Below, in pieces: positions 59,853 to 64,000 of a DNA stretch of 64,000 nucleotides. A program made the translations under genes and the position numbers. The notes beneath the pieces are model-generated. The model was not told the DNA's origin, made no database searches, and saw only the letters and a list, made by a program, of their open reading frames with translations. This stretch comes from JANJUB01 sp964586225 (GTDB lineage: Bacteria; Armatimonadota; Fimbriimonadia; Fimbriimonadales; Fimbriimonadaceae). The DNA is taken from positions 1 to 64,000 of the forward strand of contig CAZPHD010000004.1 of assembly GCA_964586225.1 (NCBI GenBank). Reading direction: 5' to 3'. The number at the start of each line of letters is the position of its first letter. Position 1 is the first letter of the stretch.

Positions 59853-60886
59853 TGACTTGCTATTGACCCCAGTGTAACCCTCGATTTATCTCCCTCTTCT
59901 CCGGCGTCGGCGGTCTCGATTTAGGCTTGGAGCGCGCTGGTTGGCATTGCTCAGCACTCTGCGAGATTGACAAGTTTGCTTCATCTGTCCTTCGTTATCA
60001 TTGGCGTGATGTCCCTCTGCTCGGTGATGTCAGCCAAGTCACGGCTGATGACCTGCCCGATGCTGATTTGATGGTGTTCGGTTCACCGTGTCAGGGTCTG
60101 TCTGTCGCAGGCAAGGGTAAGGGCTTTGAAGACCCTCGAAGCGGTCTATTCCTTCATGCAGTCCGTCTGCTCGATGAACTGAGGTCGCAAGGGCGAATGC
60201 CCAGGTTTGCGATGTGGGAGAACGTCGCGGGATTGCTAACGACGCCACATGCAAGAGACTACAATTCCGCACTTCGTCACTTTGCGCAACTCGGGGCGCT
60301 GGACATTGCTTGGCGAGTCTTGGACGCGCGCTTCTTCGGAGTCGCCCAGCGACGCCGAAGGGTGTTCACTGTCGTTGATTTTGGAGGATGCGCCGCTGGC
60401 GAAGTACTCTTTGAGCAAGCAAGCGGCACAGGGAATCCTGACTCGACTCGGGCGTCAGGGACGCCTCGACCGAATACCGGACCAAGTCCATCAGACGCTA
60501 CTGGCACGTTCGGGTTCGATGTAAGTTCGGCGATGAGAGAAGGCGTTTGGCAAGACCTTTGCGGCACCTTGCGTTCATCAGGCAGACACGGTGTTTGTTA
60601 CGCTCTCACACGTCAACAGACAGCCATCGCTGAAGAACTCGCGCCAACGCTGACAGTTGGGTCGAGGATGTGTGTTGCTGAGGATACAGGCGAGCTACGG
60701 TATCTCACGCCAGTCGAGTGTGAGAGGTTGATGAGCTGGCCAGACGATTGGACGGCAAGAGGCATTGATGCGCGATGCGTCGAGGTGACCATCTCGGACA
60801 CCCAGCGCTATCGCATGACCGGCAACGGTGTCGTCTCGAATGTTGCCGAGTGGATTGGGCGGCGCATGATTGGTATGCTTGATTGA
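59852..60886 (+). CDS. Second C5 methyltransferase, in-frame TGA at codon 5
   Basis: C5 methyltransferase of ~340 codons. Motif I LFSGVGGLDLGLERAG, motif IV GSPCQGLSVAG, VI WENVAG, VIII AQRRRRVF, IX-X PVECERLMSWPDDW and TGNGVVSNVAEWIGRR are all intact. The natural start is ATG 59852, overlapping the previous stop, but the frame reads M-T-C-Y-stop (TGA 59864-59866) before RFISLFSG. The next canonical start (TTG 59927) would remove motif I. So it is either a pseudogene by one nonsense codon, read through, or started at a rare codon (ATC 59888). It probably protected phage DNA. Confidence 0.8.
59859..59867 (+). promoter_or_regulatory. Late motif copy n, GCTATTGAC
   Basis: Identical to copy g over 13 nt (GCTATTGACCCCA). 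It contains the in-frame TGA of the methyltransferase frame. Confidence 0.55.
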
Positions 60887-61170
60887 TGCAAGTACCATCC
60901 GACTCCACGTTCCTGGTGATTACGATGAATAGTCCCATGGATGTTCGGTCTGTCTTAGAGTTGGGCATTCCGGTTGCAAACCTTGCATCGGTCGTTCTGC
61001 ACCTTGACGGCGGGAGTCAACGCTCGTTCGGTGATGTTCCTTCGGCGCTGGACTGGATGAAGACAAACTGTCAGCACTGTCGAACTCACTTGGTATCGGT
61101 CAAATCGAGCGGTGCCATCGACCAGCAGTTTACGATGTGTTCTCAGGAACTAAGCAGTCTGACGCTCTAA
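60886..61170 (+). CDS. Hypothetical small protein
   Basis: A 94-aa protein (QVPSDSTFLVITMNSPMDVR; ALDWMKTNCQHCRTHLVSVK) with a CxxC that may bind metal. Its ATG overlaps the methyltransferase stop by 1 nt (TGATG), so it belongs to that unit. No family recognised. Overlaps the convergent nuclease-like gene by 41 bp. Confidence 0.55.
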   Translation: MQVPSDSTFLVITMNSPMDVRSVLELGIPVANLASVVLHLDGGSQRSFGDVPSALDWMKTNCQHCRTHLVSVKSSGAIDQQFTMCSQELSSLTL

Positions 61171-61693
61171 TCCAATCGCCCCCATGAGCCCTGACAGCCT
61201 CGGGCGCGCTCTCCAAGACCTCACCAAACTCGACCCAATAAAAGCAACTCCCAGCGTTGCTGGCTGGTTGTATCTTTGACCACCTGATGCGCCCCTCGGC
61301 GGTCGCGATGGTGAGCATCGGTCGAGAGACCACCGCCCATCGGTCAACGGTCTGACCGTCGGTCGAATACAGCCAGACGATGTAATCGGCGAAACACTCT
61401 TCCCAGTCGCCTGGACCGTCGGTGTGACGGTTGAGACCCTCGATGGTTAGGGTCGTGTAACTGGTCGCGAGGCACTTTGCCTGGAACGTCAGTGGCTGAC
61501 CGGTGATGTACATCGAGATGATGTCAATGCCGTGTTGCCGGTCGAGATGAATCTCGGATTTGCAGTCGGCTGTCCACCGCAAATCGTAAACTTTGGGGAA
61601 CGCCTGGTTGATGACGTCCTCGACCAGCGGTCGAGTCTTGGATTCCCAGGTAAACCTGGATTTGCCGTTGCCAGCGAGTGATGTTGTACTCAT
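61130..61693 (-). CDS. Small PD-(D/E)XK-like nuclease candidate at attR
   Basis: A 187-aa protein. ESKTRPLVEDVINQAFPKVY followed by HGIDIISMYITGQPLTFQAK shows E...D...QAK, matching the core of PD-(D/E)XK nucleases with Gln in place of Glu. The rest (YIVWLYSTDGQTVDRWAVVS) is unrecognised. It reads outward toward the right junction and lies beside the second methyltransferase, suggesting a restriction or exclusion module. Confidence 0.55.
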   Translation of the reverse strand: MSTTSLAGNGKSRFTWESKTRPLVEDVINQAFPKVYDLRWTADCKSEIHLDRQHGIDIISMYITGQPLTFQAKCLATSYTTLTIEGLNRHTDGPGDWEECFADYIVWLYSTDGQTVDRWAVVSRPMLTIATAEGRIRWSKIQPASNAGSCFYWVEFGEVLESAPEAVRAHGGDWIRASDCLVPENTS

Positions 61694-61754
61694 GGATTGT
61701 CTCCATGAGTTCCCTTAGGAATCTTTTACGCTTACACCTGCATCGAACCACAAA

Positions 61755-61790
61755 AGCAAGTTTTGGGCTCTTTTGCACCTACCAGCATGC
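61755..61790. other. attR, right prophage junction
   Basis: Phage sequence (AAGTTTTGGGCTCTTTT) meets GC at 61775-61776, then host comM sequence (ACCTACCAGCATGC). Pairs with attL at 22107. Confidence 0.75.
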
Positions 61791-62814
61791 ACTCGGCGGG
61801 AAACGTGATCGTCGAATGGACCCGCGAAACGGTCACCACCGAGTCTTCGAGCGGCTGCCGCAGCGCCTCGAGCACCGGGCGGTCGAACTCGGGCATCTCG
61901 TCCAGGAACAGCACGCCCTTGTGCGCCATGCTGACCTCGCCCGGCTTGGGCGTCTTACCTCCGCCGACCAAGGCGGCGTGGCTCGCGCTGTGGTGGGGCG
62001 ACCGAAAGGGCCGTTCCCACACCAGACCACGGCGTCCTTCGCCCCGCCCCGACGCGCTGTAGATGCGGGTGACTTCGATGCTTTCCTCCAGCGAGAGGGG
62101 GGGCAGGATCGTCGGCAGTCGCCGCGCGAGCATCGTCTTGCCCGAGCCGGGCGGACCCGTCATGAGCAGGTTGTGGCCACCGGCGGCCGCGATCTCCAGG
62201 GCTCGGATCGCGTGCCGCTGCCCTTTCACGTCGGAGTAGTCCAGTTCGTATTGGGCTTGTCCGCCATCGCTGCCCAAGGTGAGCACTTCGGGCGTGAAGG
62301 GCGCACCGTTCAGGAGTTGAACGAGTTCGTTCAAGTTGTTCACGCCGTAGACTTCGATTTGGGGCGTGATCGCGGCCTCGGCGGCGTTTTGCTTGGGCAA
62401 GATGAGTCGCTCAAAGCCGCGCTCGGCCGCCATCAGGGCGATGCTCACCGCGCCGTCGACCGGGCGTACGGCCCCATCGAGCCCCAGTTCGCCGAGGATG
62501 AGGGTCTTTTCGAGTTCGGAGGCGGGGACTTGGCCGTTGGTGCTGAGGATGGCGGTGGCGATGGGCAGATCGAGGGCGGGCCCTTCCTTTCGCAGATCGC
62601 CGGGGGCGAGGTTGATGATGATCAGGCTGTTCGGGAAGTCGAGCTGGCTGTTTTTGATCGCGCTTTTGACCCGGACTTTGCTTTCACCGACCGCCTGATC
62701 GGGCAGGCCGACCATCACGAACTGCACATCGCCCATCGGGCGCAGGTCGATTTCGATCTCGACGAGGTGGGCGTCGATGCCGATGAGGGTGGCCGCGAAG
62801 GCTTTGGCGATCAT
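61775..62814 (-). pseudogene. comM: ComM, 5' fragment (gene split by prophage)
   Basis: First ~346 codons of ComM/YifB: MIAKAFAATLIGIDAHLVEI, the Lon-like N-terminal domain (IKNSQLDFPNSLIIINLAPG; ALDLPIATAILSTNGQ), then the AAA+ core with Walker A MTGPPGSGKTMLARRLP, RPFRSPHHSASHAALVGGG and Walker B GVLFLDEMPEF. It breaks after FPAECMLVGA and runs 14 codons into phage DNA to a stop at 61732. The 40-kb-distant 3' fragment completes it. Confidence 0.95.
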
Positions 62815-62928
62815 GCATCGTTAAGATACACGGCTCGAGCCCCGGATTCCTGCATAGGGCTGGCGATTGGGCCATGTGCTTATCCTGTAGCGTCGGAAGG
62901 TCATGTTGGCGAGCTGCCCATTCAATCG

Positions 62929-63417
62929 CTAATCGCTGGAGCGGTCCTCATCGGATTTCGGCATTGAAGTCCCTAGAACTTCTTCGAGGAGGGCTAGATC
63001 GGCGAGGTCCTTCGGCCGCGCGGAGGCTCGTTTTGACCGGATGAAGTCCTCCAGCGACAGGAACTCGACCTCAAGTCCATCTAGCTGGTGGGTGACGCGG
63101 TCGTCCCATGCGTCTTCAAACTTCAGACCATCTACAAAGTTGAGCATGTCAATGGCCGATGGCGCAGCGCCAAGCGTAATCATCTGTCGTGGGTGATCTA
63201 CGAAAGGCTGCAAGCTGCTTGGCTGGACAGATACGCCGAACTCCGAAAGTGCCCTAGCGAGCTTCTCCATGTTATCCGAGCTTCGTCGGACCCAGACATC
63301 AATGTCCTCCGTGTACCTTGGGCGCGCATACACCGCAAGGCAAGTGGAACCCACCACCATGAAGTCAACGTGGTGGGACCGTAGTAAAGCGAGGAGTTCC
63401 CTTAAGTGTGGATTCAT
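62929..63417 (-). CDS. Nucleotidyltransferase-fold protein
   Basis: A 162-aa protein with a minimal nucleotidyltransferase fold: VDFMVVGSTCLAVYARPRYT then EDIDVWVRR (D-x-D), and LSLEDFIRSKRASARPKDLA toward the C-terminus. Resembles the DUF6036/AbiEii-like group often paired with a small partner. Its start is overlapped by 53 bp by the upstream small gene. A toxin-antitoxin-like role is possible, unproven. Confidence 0.75.
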   Translation of the reverse strand: MNPHLRELLALLRSHHVDFMVVGSTCLAVYARPRYTEDIDVWVRRSSDNMEKLARALSEFGVSVQPSSLQPFVDHPRQMITLGAAPSAIDMLNFVDGLKFEDAWDDRVTHQLDGLEVEFLSLEDFIRSKRASARPKDLADLALLEEVLGTSMPKSDEDRSSD

Positions 63418-63559
63418 GATTCCCCCACCAGATGCTCAGGAGCTTCACATATTCGTCCAAACGCTCCTGTTCAGACATTGAGCGCCACCGCTCTAGCTTC
63501 TGCGCCTCCAGCTCATCGTAGTCCCCAATCTGGAAGGTGATGGCAACCGGCTCTTCCAT
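63365..63559 (-). CDS. Small acidic partner protein
   Basis: A 64-aa protein (EEPVAITFQIGDYDELEAQK; SEQERLDEYVKLLSIWWGNH), helical and acidic. It overlaps the nucleotidyltransferase gene by 53 bp, a tight two-gene arrangement. ATG 63559 is preferred over upstream in-frame starts. No family identified. Confidence 0.6.
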   Translation of the reverse strand: MEEPVAITFQIGDYDELEAQKLERWRSMSEQERLDEYVKLLSIWWGNHESTLKGTPRFTTVPPR

Positions 63560-63595
63560 AGGATCAGTATAGTGGCAGCAAAGTTGCAGATTGCC

Positions 63596-63640
63596 CATTC
63601 CAATCTGAAATCAGCAATCTGCAATCTGAAATATCAATAC
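63596..63640. repeat. Short AATCTGAAAT repeats
   Basis: CAATCTGAAATCAG-CAATCTG-CAATCTGAAAT: tandem imperfect copies between the small acidic gene and the ahcY stop (63634). Simple-repeat intergenic DNA, reaching the stop codon. Confidence 0.6.
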
Positions 63641-64000
63641 CGATACGAGTCGGTCTTGTACGGCCCATCCACGGAAACGCCGATATACTCGGCCTGCTTC
63701 GGCGTGAGCTGAGTCAACTCAACGCCCAGCTTCGTCAGCTGCAACCGAGCCACTTTCTCATCGAGGTGCTTCGGCAGCACGTACACGCCCGGCGCATACT
63801 CGCCTTGCTTCGCCCAAAGCTCGATCTGCGCGAGCACCTGGTTCGCAAACGACGACGACATCACGTACGACGGATGCCCCGTGCCGCAGCCGAGGTTGAT
63901 CAGCCGGCCCTTGGCGAGCAAAATGATCCGCTTTCCGTCCGGGAAGATGATGTGATCCACCTGCGGCTTGATCTCGTCCCACTCGTACTTCTCAAGCGAC
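63634..64000 (-). CDS. ahcY: Adenosylhomocysteinase (5' part outside window)
   Basis: C-terminal ~122 residues of S-adenosylhomocysteine hydrolase, which recycles S-adenosylhomocysteine to homocysteine and adenosine. Diagnostic: DHIIFPDGKRIILLAKGRLI, NLGCGTGHPSYVMSSSFANQ, VYVLPKHLDEKVARLQLTKL and the C-terminal LTPKQAEYIGVSVDGPYKTD-S-YRY ending. The frame continues off the right edge. Confidence 0.97.
   Translation of the reverse strand, partial: SLEKYEWDEIKPQVDHIIFPDGKRIILLAKGRLINLGCGTGHPSYVMSSSFANQVLAQIELWAKQGEYAPGVYVLPKHLDEKVARLQLTKLGVELTQLTPKQAEYIGVSVDGPYKTDSYRY

Noticed and set aside
59864..59866. Genome-wide reassignment of TGA
   Set aside because: TGA ends many genes in this window, including neighbouring phage genes, so TGA is a normal stop; the methyltransferase case is local.
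61678..62967. 429-aa plus-strand frame
   Set aside because: It is the antisense of comM, whose minus-strand AAA+ motifs are clear, and spans the phage-host junction.

Overview
The window is a bacterial chromosome of roughly 60 % G+C by eye, carrying one intact-looking prophage. The host genes (ECF sigma/anti-sigma pair, lipoprotein-type S9 peptidase, YceI, hisD, alaS, Ycf46-type AAA ATPase, frequent TTG/GTG starts, long TPR proteins without close relatives that I recognise) suggest a little-studied, GC-rich, Gram-negative-type lineage. My best guess is Armatimonadota (Fimbriimonas-like), but that is an inference from gene content only.

Host left arm (1-22,108): pyruvate kinase (partial), a Ycf46-like AAA ATPase, an ECF sigma and anti-sigma pair, signal peptidase I, a Nudix hydrolase, an MFS transporter, a decamer-repeat intergenic region, a TPR/PilZ gene cluster, hisD with a dienelactone hydrolase, an S9 dipeptidyl peptidase, YceI, and alaS, which carries a palindromic repeat inside its coding sequence. 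The host right arm (61,775-64,000) holds the other half of comM, a nucleotidyltransferase pair and the end of ahcY.

Prophage (about 22,109-61,776, 39.7 kb): it is inserted inside comM. The 3' part of comM lies at 21,632-22,108 and the 5' part at 61,775-62,814, and together they give about 505 codons, the normal ComM length. A large serine integrase sits at the left end. The early region has five 17-bp iteron-like repeats beside AT-rich and hairpin DNA and a probable Rep gene, an initiator-like tRNA, a phage sigma-like factor, a restriction-modification-Vsr cassette (PD-(D/E)XK-like protein, C5 methyltransferase, NgoFVII-type PLD nuclease, Vsr), and a RecB/Cas4-like nuclease divergent from a DprA-like protein that overlaps a HAD-phosphoribosyltransferase fusion. 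After that come a second serine recombinase, DUF2958 and small coupled genes. The late region is a HK97-type head and siphovirus tail module: TerS, TerL, portal, minor head protein, protease, capsid, connectors, tail tube, frameshifted chaperones, tape measure, tail tip and fibres. A second C5 methyltransferase with an in-frame TGA and a small nuclease-like gene lie next to attR. I recognise no lysis genes and no CI-like repressor.

The most unusual signal is a 9-bp motif, GCT(AAC/ACC/ATT)GAC. It sits 4-10 nt before the start codon of nearly every late gene that is not translationally coupled to the gene before it. At three places it follows a rho-independent hairpin by exactly 13 nt. These genes have no Shine-Dalgarno sequence, although other genes in the same phage do. 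I read the motif as a phage-specific late promoter giving near-leaderless mRNAs, or as a non-SD initiation element. The phage sigma-like gene itself carries a related CTAACG box, and the phage also carries an initiator-like tRNA.
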